Origin: Eutreptiella sp. 'Long Island Sound 2002'
Lineage: Eukaryota > Euglenozoa > Euglenophyceae > Eutreptiales > Eutreptiaceae
NCBI GenBank assembly: GCA_964036045.1
Contig: OZ038381.1
Location: 620,001 to 684,000 of the forward strand
DNA: 64,000 nucleotides
Reading direction: 5' to 3'
The stretch's first letter is position 1; each line of letters starts with the position of its first letter. The position numbers and the translations under genes are program-made. Shown here piece after piece: positions 31,442 through 41,500 of this stretch. A model generated the notes under the pieces. It was not told where the DNA came from. It made no database searches and saw nothing but the letters and a program-made list of their open reading frames with translations.

Positions 31442-31975
31442 TGTAAGTGCGGCTAACCCCCATCTGCTCAGATTTTCACAGATCTGCCCCAGATTGGCTA
31501 CATTTTGGTCATTTTCTCTGCTTCGGCGGAATCGCCGCCCCGCAGCTCAGTCTCAGGATCAGACCTATATATTTCTGATGTGCCGGATCTGATTCCGCGG
31601 TCCATTCATCGTAAATCCGCCGCGTTCCGATCATTTACCCGGAATGGCCATTTGCCGCTGACGCGCGTGCGCGAGCCAGATCGGCCAAATATTTTTTCAC
31701 AATCGGATTTATATAAATCTTTTCAGATAGATATGGACACTCAGATGTACTTAGGATTATCCGCATCAATTCTCTTCATAGACTGGGATTTTTTGCCGGA
31801 TAACAATCAGCATGGATCTTGCCTCCGTTGTCGCCGCTCTTGCCTCCGTTGGTGTCCGTGTATCCGGTTCTGCCCCCAACAGCAGCGTTCAGGTCGACTC
31901 CTCGCGTGCCTGCCCCCCGGGTCTTGCTGGCCCTGAGCCCTCCGGCACCATCCACGACCTAGGGCAGCACTTTCA
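31442..31975 (+). repeat. 3' LTR of element 1
   Basis: 534 bp, four differences from the 5' LTR. It carries the TATA-like word and the start codon at 31812, and its frame continues without a stop into the MULE gene. Confidence 0.95.
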
Positions 31976-31988
31976 TCTCGTTGTAGAC

Positions 31989-33453
31989 ATGTCCATCTTA
32001 ATGCTTTTGCTCTGCGCAATCTGCGATGTCGGCTGGAGCCTTGTGGGGCTGACCATAGTCCTTTGTGGTCTCGTTTCGGCCGCTGTTGTTCTCTCCCTTC
32101 TCCATCGGAGGCATCGTAGACACCACCAACGGCGGCGAAGACGCTCACCTTGTCAACTACTCCACAAGGGACGATGTGCGAGGAAGGAGATCCCCATTTT
32201 CGTGGCACTCCCCGACAGAACCCTCGTTCTGTGTGTGCCTAAGGATATCAGTGAGGCTGCCATCTCAGATCTGGTGAGGATCATCACTGGTGTGCCCGTT
32301 CATGATCAGCGAATTTGTAGAGTTTCACGCAGAACCGGTGACTGGGTCCGTAACGAACGGGTTCTTGTCCTGTTTTGTCTCCGCGGTGGTGTTGCATGGA
32401 ACTGCATCCCGCTGCAGGATCAAACCGCAGACTTCCTTCGAACCAACTTTTGGTCCCTCCACACGTCCATGGGCCACCCTACCCCCGCCCAGATGACCTT
32501 GCTTTTTGAGGGTGTATATGACGATCCATTTTGTGCGACCTTGAGATCTGTTTCTTCATCAATGTTGGACAACGTCAAAATGGAACCCGCGGAAGTGGCA
32601 GTTTCATCCAGACCTGCCCCCGTAAGAAACCCCCCTGCCATCCTATCTCCAACCCCGGCATCTGACTCGGTACCCACGGAATCTACGGATCCGGCCCCCT
32701 TAATTAAGCATGAGTTTAGTGCCGCCCAGTCACCGCGTTCTGATCCTAAACCTCATCCCGACACCCCCCCCCGCAAACGCGTGAAACGCGAAGCCCATTG
32801 TCCCTCCGAGCACTCCCCCCGACGTGGAGACGAGGTTGGCTGCACCTTCCGGTCCCACACCGAAGCTGTTGCATACCTGAATAAGATTCGGGGGGAGTTG
32901 GCAATACATAACAGCGTTACCAGCAAGTCTGCAGGGGGGAGTAATTGGGCACGTATTGGTTGTCGCATTTGGGGACGCCTAAAACAACACAGGCCCCTAG
33001 AGGAGACCAGTAGAGCACGCCCAGAAAAGCATCCCCGGCCTCTCACGAAGTCTGATTTGTGTCCATATGGTGCAACGCTAACCCATGATGCTGGCACGGG
33101 CCTGTGGAAGCTAACCGAGTGTAATTGGGACCACTCTGACCATTGGTCGCCTGACGAGGAGGAGGCCCCCCCACTGGACAAATCAGCCCTCCCTGATGAG
33201 CTCTGGCACGACATTGAGCGGGCGTATGAGCACGTTGAAATGCCGGGGCAAATTCTTATAAATTTGAGGAAGGAATATAGCGAGGACGCGTACCCAGCAA
33301 TCAAAGGGTTTTCAACCCAGCACATCCAAAATTTTTTCAAGTCCATCGAACGCAAGATGGGCCCAAATGATCTTGCACGTTTGATTAACCACCTGAAAAT
33401 GCTCAAACAGGCAGATCCTGCCTGGTATTTCAATCATGCAGCCCCTGACCCAG
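31989..33453 (+). pseudogene. MULE transposase, N-terminal part with ubiquitin-like domain
   Basis: The native start is probably the ATG at 31989, just after the target duplication of element 1. Residues 1-38 are strongly hydrophobic (signal or membrane segment, or an artefact of the chosen start), then an Arg/His-rich run. Residues 68-134 (32190-32390) align along their length with ubiquitin: IFV strand, RTLVLCV, GVPVHDQRI (ubiquitin GIPPDQQRL), and the end LRGG. Next is a Pro/Ser-rich linker with a basic patch (PPRKRVKRE), then a FAR1/WRKY-GCM1-type DNA-binding region (CPYGATL...CNWDHSDHW), then the helical region that precedes MULE catalytic domains. The frame is cut at codon GTC (Val) by element 2. 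The upstream LTR adds about 59 in-frame codons. Confidence 0.8.
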
Positions 33454-33990
33454 TGAAGTGGACCCACAATCCTAAGCACCACAGGTTAAAAAGGTTTTGA
33501 CAGATCGACACATTGATGTCATTTTACTGGCATGCATGTCATTTGCTGATGCATGAAGATCATGATTTGGATGGTCACTGATGCATGATGATCATGATTT
33601 GGATGGTCATTTATACTGATTTTGTATCATTGCAACCCTGTGTCCCTAAGGCTATTGGAGTCGCTTTTACTACTATTTAACACAGTTTCGTGCTATGCGC
33701 CCCTCTTTGAGTGGGAGCCTTTGTGGGCTATTGGCGCTATTCATTCTTTTGCTCTTGGTAGGAAATACCCATGGTGGTCACATGTGCACAACACAAATAA
33801 CAAGCAAAGGGCAATAGAGAAAGCAAATAAGCAAAGCGTGTAAAGTAAACGAAGTGAATGGAAAACTGCGAGTGTAAATAAGTCAGTGTTTTGTCACATA
33901 CTCTGTGTTTGTACAGCCTCAGTGTGATACAATGAATGAGTCCAAGGTGCAGTGCTTTCTAAGAAGTGCTGGTTAGAGCCTAAATCTTAG
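33454..33990 (+). repeat. 5' LTR of element 2
   Basis: Begins tgaagtggacccac and is followed directly by a tRNA-type primer binding site. Matches 45340-45876. Confidence 0.92.
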
Positions 33991-34003
33991 TGGTAGCAGA
34001 GCG
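33991..34003 (+). other. Primer binding site of element 2
   Basis: tggtagcagagcg follows the 5' LTR and shares its first eleven bases with the primer binding site of element 1, suggesting the same initiator tRNA primer. Confidence 0.8.
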
Positions 34004-34120
34004 AACGATTCTGAAGGTGTCAACTATACAAAGGCGCCTGATCTGTCTGTGTCTGTCTGTTCTGTCAGTTCTGTGAACAGTTCTGCCTGTTTGAATCTGA
34101 ACTGTGATAAGACGAGTGAC

Positions 34121-34562
34121 ATGGATTCCCCAACCACAACTGAGGCGAAAGAAAAAGACACCCCTACAACAACCTCCACAGATGAGTCCCATGAGACCAC
34201 CTCAGAGTCTGTGAAAGAATACAGACGAGAGTTAAAGGAAGTCCTTGAATCTAAACCCTCATCCTCAGAAAACCCTGCGTCTAAAAGTCTCAACCCTGAT
34301 CCAGAGGTAAAGGTGCGAGATGTGTCGGGTCCCAGCGCAGAGACAGAAGTGCGCGAGGACGCTCGTGAACACGAACCCATGCGCGAAGACGCTCGAGGTG
34401 AAAGGCACGAAAGCGTCGACAGGGACGACGCCAAGCACGAAGACGGCAGCGTAGGTGAACCGGAGGAATGGAAGCAAGCAGTTGACTTTTCGAAGGAACT
34501 AGCGAGCGAGGGTAAGCTAGAGTGGTTTAGGACCATGATGGCCAGGATTGAGTCAGGGAGAG
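34121..34562 (+). pseudogene. gag: Gag of element 2, N-terminal part
   Basis: From the ATG at 34121 the frame encodes a Ser/Thr/Glu-rich, highly charged region ending MMARIESGR. It is interrupted by element 3 at a 4-bp target duplication (agag). The frame after element 3 (from 36829) continues in register with VDERKDEDRE. The frame also stays open through the left LTR edge of element 3 to a stop at 34634, giving a chimeric tail. Confidence 0.75.
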
Positions 34563-34913
34563 TGAAGCGTTTTCGTGACCCTCCTGCAAAGCACCGCAAT
34601 TTCTGCAAGAATCGAACATTTCGTGAGTCGGTTTAAGTAGCTTAAACTGTTCTAAGGCGTTAGCCACAGGCCTTTCGAATCTACATGATGCCTGTGAAAA
34701 CACAGAAAAACAGTGAAATCTCACGTATATTTACAAAATGGGGCACAACAGCATTAATTTATTATAAAAACTGCTATTTTAATATAAAAATCGGCAATCT
34801 TAGCTATTGCTCTGTCGCTTTCGTAATCCCATTTTACGTCATAATTTGCGCTGTTCAGCGCACGTGCGAGCCACAGCGGGTAGCGGTAGGGAGACCCTGC
34901 CGCTACCGCTTCA
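34563..34913 (-). repeat. LTR of element 3 (3' LTR on the minus strand)
   Basis: 351 bp with perfect 7-bp terminal inverted repeats. Contains an AT-rich block near 34745-34800. Confidence 0.9.
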
Positions 34914-34927
34914 CCCCCCTTCTTAAA

Positions 34928-34960
34928 GGTTTGTTTATCCTCCAGGAGGAAAAACAAACC
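34928..34960. repeat. Strong hairpin next to element 3 LTR
   Basis: The arms ggtttgttt (34928 on) and aaacaaacc flank a second palindrome (tcctcc-a-ggagga). It lies just inside the polypurine-tract end of element 3 and may be an RNA 3'-end or packaging structure. This is inference. Confidence 0.6.
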
Positions 34961-35408
34961 CCAGAGGTAGCCTTTTCCTAGGTGTCCGGTGGGGAGCACC
35001 AATACTACCCTCAGGCAAAAACCTGCTTTGCCACTCTAGGAAAATAAAAGAAAAAGGCCATGGGTGGCCCGCCCCGTTTGTTTCGAAAACCTGAAAAAGT
35101 TTTCAGTTTCCCGAAAACCTCCATGCTTTCAAAAACCAAACAACAGGACAGGCATGCACACAGCAGAACACAACTCAGCATCAAATCAACGTTGCTGTGT
35201 CAGTTCGTGCCTTACCCAGGCACCGTGCACTGTACTGTACAAGTGCGGGTGCGTGTGCCAGGGGCTGATCCGCCCCATATATACATGGGTTTTAAGACCC
35301 ACATATATACCCGGTCGGTGGAGCCTGACAAGACTGGGCTCTCACCACGGCAAGTCTGACAAGACTGGACTTGCACACGGGTGTTCCAACAAACGGAAAA
35401 TTAAATTG

Positions 35409-36227
35409 TCACCGTCTCCAACGGCGGCTGCCACTGCCAGGCGTCTGCGTCCCGCTGTCTTGGCCGGTCGCTCCGCTGGTCGTGGCGGTCTTTTTCGGCG
35501 TCTCGAAGGCGACTTCCACTATCTTCTTCGCTTCGCCCGTAGCGGACTTCGTCTTGGACGTCTTCTCCAGGCGACGGACTCGCTCTTGCAGACTCTCCTG
35601 CTCCGACTTCAGGGTCCGGATCTCCGCTGCTGCACTCCTCGCCCACGCTGCCATCTCCACGGCCCAGGCCTTCAACTCCACCGTCTCGGTTGGTAGGATG
35701 GCGATCTCCGAGCTTAACCGGCTGGGACTGGGGTTGCGTGGATGTCCGGCGAACGCTCCTCCACGTTGGGGTACTGGTCGGTACTCCGGCGCTCTCTGGG
35801 GCGCTGTTTGGCGCTCCCTTGATGCTTGACCACGGTCTGCGTGACCACGGCTTGGACCTTGTCTTCGGTGGTGCGCTGATTGGCGCTCCGGCGTTCTCCA
35901 GGACGCTGGTTGGCGATCCCACGCTGCTTGACGATGGTCCGGCTTGCGGAAGAGCTCTCTTCCGACGGCTGGTTGGCCGTCACGGTATTCCGGATCGCGG
36001 CTGGTACTGCCGCTCTTGGGACGGCCGACGCTGTCGCTGTGCTGGTTCCCACGGCCATACGGTTGACGGCTGGAAGGGCCATACCTCGGTTGCTCGAACG
36101 CGGGACTGCGGCTCGAACTTGGCCTTGGACTGGGACTCCAGTCTGACGCGTCGCTCATGCTGTCCAGGTTGTAGCCGCCAGTTTGCGGTCCCCATGTCCT
36201 GACGCCGCTGCTGTCGCTGCTGCTCAT
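35409..36227 (-). CDS. Gag-like protein of element 3
   Basis: A 272-codon minus-strand frame starting MSSSDSSGVRTWGPQ and ending in TGA. The first two thirds are rich in Arg, Gln, Pro and Ser, fitting RNA binding. Residues about 175-225 form a heptad-like coiled coil (AAEIRTLKSEQESLQERVRRL). The tail is basic. No enzyme motif is visible. Position and direction (between the LTRs, same strand as the polypurine tract) suggest a reduced gag. The plus strand also has open frames here, but they have less protein-like composition. Confidence 0.5.
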   Translation of the reverse strand: MSSSDSSGVRTWGPQTGGYNLDSMSDASDWSPSPRPSSSRSPAFEQPRYGPSSRQPYGRGNQHSDSVGRPKSGSTSRDPEYRDGQPAVGRELFRKPDHRQAAWDRQPASWRTPERQSAHHRRQGPSRGHADRGQASRERQTAPQRAPEYRPVPQRGGAFAGHPRNPSPSRLSSEIAILPTETVELKAWAVEMAAWARSAAAEIRTLKSEQESLQERVRRLEKTSKTKSATGEAKKIVEVAFETPKKTATTSGATGQDSGTQTPGSGSRRWRR

Positions 36228-36230
36228 CCA

Positions 36231-36357
36231 GGACGCTGCGGAGGCACTTGCTGCCTCTCCTCTGGCGGCGTGCTGCGGCTGACGGCCACGTTGCGCTGCG
36301 GAGGCACTTGCTGCCTCACTTCTGGCGGCGTGCTGCGGCTGACGGCCACGTTGCGGT
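36231..36357. repeat. 60-bp tandem repeat, two copies
   Basis: gaggcacttgctgcctc and the following sequence at 36241 recur at 36301 with few changes. It lies inside element 3 at the 5' end of its minus-strand ORF. Confidence 0.8.
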
Positions 36358-36473
36358 GCTGCTTGGCGCTGCGCCCAGCGCCTTCTGGTTCCAGCGCGTG
36401 TTAGCGCCGCTCCTCGGCGCTGCGATGCACTGCGGCTTGCGGCTGTCCCTGTTCAGGGTTGTTAGAACAGTTT

Positions 36474-36824
36474 TGAAGCGTTTTCGTGACCCTCCTGCAA
36501 AGCACCGCAATTTCTGCAAGAATCGAACATTTCGTGAGTCGGTTCAAGTAGCTTAAACTGTTCTAAGGCGTTAGCCACAGGCCTTTCGAATCTACATGAT
36601 GCCTGTGAAAACACAGAAAAACAGTGAAATCTCACGTATATTTACAAAATGGGGCACAACAGCATTAATTTATTATAAAAACTGCTATTTTAATATAAAA
36701 ATCGGCAATCTTAGCTATTGCTCTGTCGCTTTCGTAATCCCATTTTACGTCATAATTTGCGCTGTTCAGCGCACGTGCGAGCCACAGCGGGTACCGGTAG
36801 GGAGACCCTGCCGCTACCGCTTCA
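36474..36824 (-). repeat. LTR of element 3 (5' LTR on the minus strand)
   Basis: 351-bp copy of 34563-34913 with two differences by eye. Confidence 0.9.
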
Positions 36825-36828
36825 AGAG

Positions 36829-38585
36829 TGGACGAGAGGAAGGATGAGGATAGGGAGTCGAGAACAACAGTGTCCGAGAGGTCAAAAGGGAAGAAGCATG
36901 ACATAGGTGAGTTCCAGTTTGGAAAACCAGGACCACCTTCCTCACCTCCCACTTCCTCGACAAGTTCTCACACTTCTCGTTCGACAAAGACGAAAAGGTC
37001 GACAACCAGCAAAGGTGCGTCGGTGGCGTCCACGACGTCGAAGCTGAGCCGTGCGACGGAAATCCAAGACTCGTTGTCGAAGATGTTGGAGGAGCAGAAG
37101 AAGATCTCCCGACGGTTAGACGAGTTGGAGGAGTCCGGGAAAAGTCGCATCGAAAGTGACCTGAACACTTCTGCGCTCTCCAAGGTAACCGGACTCCACC
37201 TGTTAGACGAACATCAGAAAGGCATTTCACCCTTCCTTCCGAGGATCAAGGAGTCGTACCTGCCGGACGAGTTTGCTGTGAGGATCAAGGTGGGTAGCTT
37301 GCAGGAGGCGCGCGACAAGCATGGGTTAACGGCGCTTGCACTGCTCGCCGTTTCACCTTCCAAGGTGGATGACAGCGATCTCGACGACAGCAAAGATTCA
37401 GGGAGTGGTACGAAGGGCACAGCGAAAGGAAAGCTGGAGATACCTCTACCTGTGTTCACTGGGAAGCGCCTCGACCTGTACGCGCGTGACTTCGTGAGGT
37501 ACCTACGAATGACAGGGCAGAAAGCTGCAGATGAGATGACCCGCGCCGACCTGATCGTGACAGGCTGCAAGAACGAATGGCTTCGAGGAGTGGTAGACGA
37601 CATCTTAACCACGTCGGAATCATGGGTACACTTTCTGAAACAAGTGGAGTCTGCCTTCCCTCACTTCGAGACGGATGCATCCATTCGCGGAGCCTTGGAG
37701 AAAGTACAGAAACTTAAAGAACTGCCAACTCCTGCCGATGTTCGTCAACTGCTGCAGAAGCTCAAAAGCCTTATGACCCAGTTGAAGATTCCTATGTCCG
37801 AGACCGAGAAACTCCTTTTGCTGACCCGAAAGATTCAGAAGAAGACTTGGACCGAATGTCGGTCGACCGTGGAAAGGAAGGCGAAGACGCACACCTATCA
37901 AGACTTGGCTGACTTGCTGGAGGAACTCGCCCTCGAACGAATATCAGACCAACATGTCGAAGGGGAACGCGAAGCTCAACTCAATTTCCTGAAAGGAGGG
38001 AACAAGAACAAAAACCAAAACCAAGAACCGCCTCCCGAAGCTGGTCAAGACGAAGAAATCCAAGACTTATACTGGTCAGAAGGACAAAAAGGCAACGGAG
38101 GCAAAGGCAAAGGAAAAGGACGTGGGAAAGGCAGCGGTCGTGGAGGCGGTCGCGGAGAGTGGGTATGGCAACCGCCTCAATTCCATTCCATCGTGTGGTG
38201 AGAGTACTGTGGGAAAAAGAACCATGCTCATGACCAATGCTGGACGAAAGAAAGGGACGAGAGGAAAGCCCGCGCTGCAGCCAAGAAACAAGGAGAAGAT
38301 CCTGGCAAAGGGAAAGGCAAAGGCGACGGAAAAGGCAAAGGCGACGGAAAGGGCAAAGGCAACGGAGAGAAAGGTGGCAAAGGAGAATCCGGCAAAGGAC
38401 AACCAAGCCAAACCACACCGCCACCCAACGCGATTCCCTTGCCTGAAACCGCTGAAGGAGAAGAAGGACCAAGCAATCGAAAGAGAAGGAGGTTCCTCAA
38501 GCTTCAAGAGAACCTTACCAACATGGCCAAATCCTGTGGACTTGCGTTGACGATGGACGCAAAGCCACTCCCTCCGCAAGACAAG
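36829..38585 (+). pseudogene. gag: Gag of element 2, capsid and nucleocapsid part
   Basis: The frame continues that of 34121-34562. A Ser/Thr-rich linker is followed by a coiled coil (LSKMLEEQKKISRRLDELEE), then a Gag capsid-like helical domain (about 37430-37930, from LPVFTGKRLDLYARDFVRYL), then a basic Gly/Lys-rich region. A TGA at 38199-38201 falls exactly where the first Cys of a CCHC zinc knuckle should be: after it come EYC, GKKN, H, AHDQ, C, completing CX2CX4HX4C. A further lysine/glycine-rich tail follows, then TAG at 38586, and pol continues in the same frame. The simplest reading is a nonsense mutation of that Cys codon. Confidence 0.8.
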
Positions 38586-38588
38586 TAG
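38586..38588 (+). promoter_or_regulatory. In-frame UAG between gag and pol of element 2
   Basis: gag ends with AAG TAG followed by GGAGGC, and pol is open in the same frame directly after it. This is the same gag-UAG-pol layout as element 1. A downstream stem (ggcggc with gttgcc, using G-U pairs) is possible but weak. Confidence 0.55.
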
Positions 38589-41500
38589 GGAGGCGGCTCT
38601 TTGGGGAAGGGCTACCTGTTGCCAGTCGAAGTAACTGAAGCATCCGCGATTGAAAGTTTTATTGATACGGGGGCTACGAGCAGTATAATGGCGGCGAAAC
38701 ACGTACCTGAGGGAGAAATTGAGTACGCGCCGAGCGTAGGTATTCGTATTGGCGACGGGAGAATATGCCTGACCGAAGGGAAGTACAGAGGGACGGTGAT
38801 TCTGGGGAGAAGGAGATTACCGAAAAGTTTCTTAGTCCTCGAGACGGACGCGTTCGACGCAGTGCTTGGTGAGGACTTCTTCGAGGAGAACCCGGAGATT
38901 CGTTACCTGGGCCTTCAGTCACCGAGACACCTCCTAGTACGGACAGACGACGGAGAGTGGGAGAAGGTGCACCTCGAAGAGACCGCGGGGATTGTCGAAG
39001 GAGTAAAGGTCTTGAGGGACATCAGCTTTGACCTGGACACGGAAGTTAAGGTCGAAGGGCTGCTGCGTTTGGAGAAAGAAATGCTACTAACCCTGGAGAC
39101 CTACACCTTCGCGACAGAGATGAAGCTACACGCGTACGAGGAGTTGAACATCGAAGGTGATCCCTGCGGTGACGATTTTATCGAACTCTTCGCTAACCAC
39201 GTTAACGCAGACAGCGAACTCTACTGTTGGAGACAAGGCAACAGCGCCTGGTGGTACGATTGGCGAGACCTGGGGAGATGGAAGTACCTGTACGCCAACC
39301 CACCATTCTCCCAAATGGAGAAAGTCTTGACGAAAGTCGCGTTGGAAGGTGCACGAGTAATCCTTGTCTTACCTGAAGAAGGGAAATGGATGAAGAAAGC
39401 GTGGAGAGAATTACTGACCAAGCTTACAATAACCCAAGTACGACTACCCGATGTTCCTATGTACAAAGTTGACTACGGGGTGGAGCTACTGCCCGCTCCC
39501 AAGTGGCGAACGAATTTATGTCTTGTTGACGGATCGCTCAACCCGGTGGCGCGAGAGGACTTGAACCCCGAAGTTGTCGAGAAGATCACGAAGAACAACC
39601 GAGGATGGGGAAGAAAGCACATGTTACAACACTTTCCTGACCTGAAGGAATCGCAACAAGACCGAAAACGCGAAGACATGAAGGTGACCATCAAAGAACT
39701 ACCCAAAGGAAACCGAGAACTCCCGGCGGAAGAGAAAAGTGAACTCTCGGAAGAAGCGCACGACAGCGATGGGCTGTCGGAAGCTCCTAGTATAAGCACC
39801 ATCGCACCTGTGACTGAAGGGAGCTACCCAACTTCGATGGAGTACGAGGACATGTTCAACGACGTTCTTTTGGCTTGTGAAAACGAAGAATTGTTGCTCC
39901 GACGAACCATCGAGGAGAACCTACAGCCGAAGAGCGAATGGCATGGATTTCAGTACGGGTTCGAAACAAAGAAGCGAAAGACGAATCTAGCTAAGCCGAC
40001 AGAGTCGTGGCCCATGTCAAAGCAGGATCGAGAAGAAGTGAAGGCCCTACTCTGGACGCGCATCGATCAGATTCAGAAAGAGGAGTTGAAAGACCTCTGG
40101 AAGTCAAAGGTTTACTTGCCCGATCACGATGATGGAGCGACAGACGAGTACTCGGAGGTCTTGAACTACACCGATCTGTGTGACCTGTTAGAAGAGTACA
40201 GGGAGACTACGGACTACTATGCCGATGAGGAACTCAACACAGGTGGCGCGAAGAGATGCAAGAAGAACAAACGCCAGAGGAAGAAAGAACGTACCAAAAG
40301 ATGTGAACGTGCTTTTGGGTTGACTGAAGTCGGGATACCCGAAGAAGTGAAACCGGACGGTCTCCACAACCAAAAGAAGGATGAATTCGGGCGAAGCAAC
40401 CTGCAAGCGAGCGAGGACTTCATGAGCAAAGTTAAAGAACACGACGAACGCGTGTGGAACATCTTACACAAGTACCAAGAGGTGTTCGGACCATTGCCAT
40501 CACCTGGAACCTGTAAAAAGCTGGTACAGCTTGACTTGGAGCTGAAAGAAGAGCACGCCAAAGATCGAATAAGGTCGAAGCCTTATCCGTGTTCCAAAGC
40601 TGACATGGACGAGATCATGCGGCAAGTTTTGGAGTGCGTGGAGGCAGGGCTGATCGAGGAATACAAGGAGGGAGACTACCCCAAGCATTGTTCCCCTTGT
40701 TTCCTAGTGGCGAAGCCAGGGTCTACGGCGAAGAGGTTAGTCGTGGACTACCAAAAGCTCAACCGCAAGATCAAGCAGCACAGTGGGTCCCTGCCGTTTA
40801 TGGAGAACACGGTGGAAAACGCAGCGGACTGCAAGTTCAAGACGAAGATGGACAAGAGGTCAGGCTTTTAGCAAGTGGACCTGACGGAGCGCGCAAAGGA
40901 CATGATGGCTTTCATCACTCCACAAGGCCATATTTTCAAGTGGCGAGTGATGCCTTTTGGCATTAGCAACGCCCCAGCCTTGTTCCAGGAGATGATGTCT
41001 CAAGTCCTGTGCCTCGTCAAGAAGAGACCAGCCGTTCAAGAGCTACTCACAAGAGGTGCCGTGTTGGAGGCGCACATTGACGACGTGCTGCTAGGGACCA
41101 ACTCGGTCGAGGACCATTTGGTACTCTTGAGTGAGTTTTTCGAAGTCTGTCAAGAGCAACACTTGAGGATAAAGCTGGAGAAGTGCGAGTTCCTCCGGAG
41201 TGAAATGGAGTATCTGGGGTTTACGATTGGACCGGGATGGTGGAAGCCAACGGATGCAAGGTTGCGACCATTGCTCGACTTTGACCTGTCTGAAGTCAAT
41301 GGAAAGGCCGAAGGTGTCAAGAAAATACGCCAGTTCGTGGGGTCGTGTAACTTTTACCGAAGACACCTGAAGAACTTCACCTTCAGTAGTGCACCCTTGA
41401 CCGACCTCATCAAGAACGAGACCAAGTGGCAATGGACAGAGAAAGAGCAAGCAGCACTGGAGGAAATGAAAGGAAAGCTTAAGAACTGCCTGATCTTAGG

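Larger units (their letters stand above)
21009..31975 (+). mobile_element. Ty3/gypsy chromovirus-type LTR retrotransposon, element 1
   Basis: Complete LTR element of about 11 kb. The LTRs (21009-21542 and 31442-31975) are both 534 bp with four differences seen by eye, so insertion is recent. They begin TGTAAGTG and end CACTTACA (5' copy) or CACTTTCA (3' copy). Flanking 5-bp target duplications are TCTCG at 21004-21008 and 31976-31980. A primer binding site (tggtagcagaggc) starts directly at 21543, fitting initiator-tRNA priming, and a polypurine tract (ggaggggcag) ends at 31441. The order gag, protease, RT, RNase H, integrase, chromodomain is that of Ty3/gypsy elements. The target was the region just 5' of a MULE transposase start codon. 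Confidence 0.95.
34563..36824 (-). mobile_element. Non-autonomous LTR element 3, nested in gag of element 2
   Basis: The LTRs of 351 bp (34563-34913 and 36474-36824) start TGAAGCG and end CGCTTCA, and differ at two sites by eye. The target duplication is agag (34559-34562 and 36825-36828). A polypurine tract read on the minus strand (aagaagggggg, 34914-34924 region) abuts the LTR at 34913, and the only substantial frame is on the minus strand, so the element runs leftwards. It has no reverse transcriptase or integrase and must rely on another element's enzymes. Confidence 0.88.

Noticed and set aside
35064-36202. Plus-strand ORFs within element 3
   Set aside because: They are shadows of the minus-strand gag-like ORF, which matches the element's polypurine-tract orientation.
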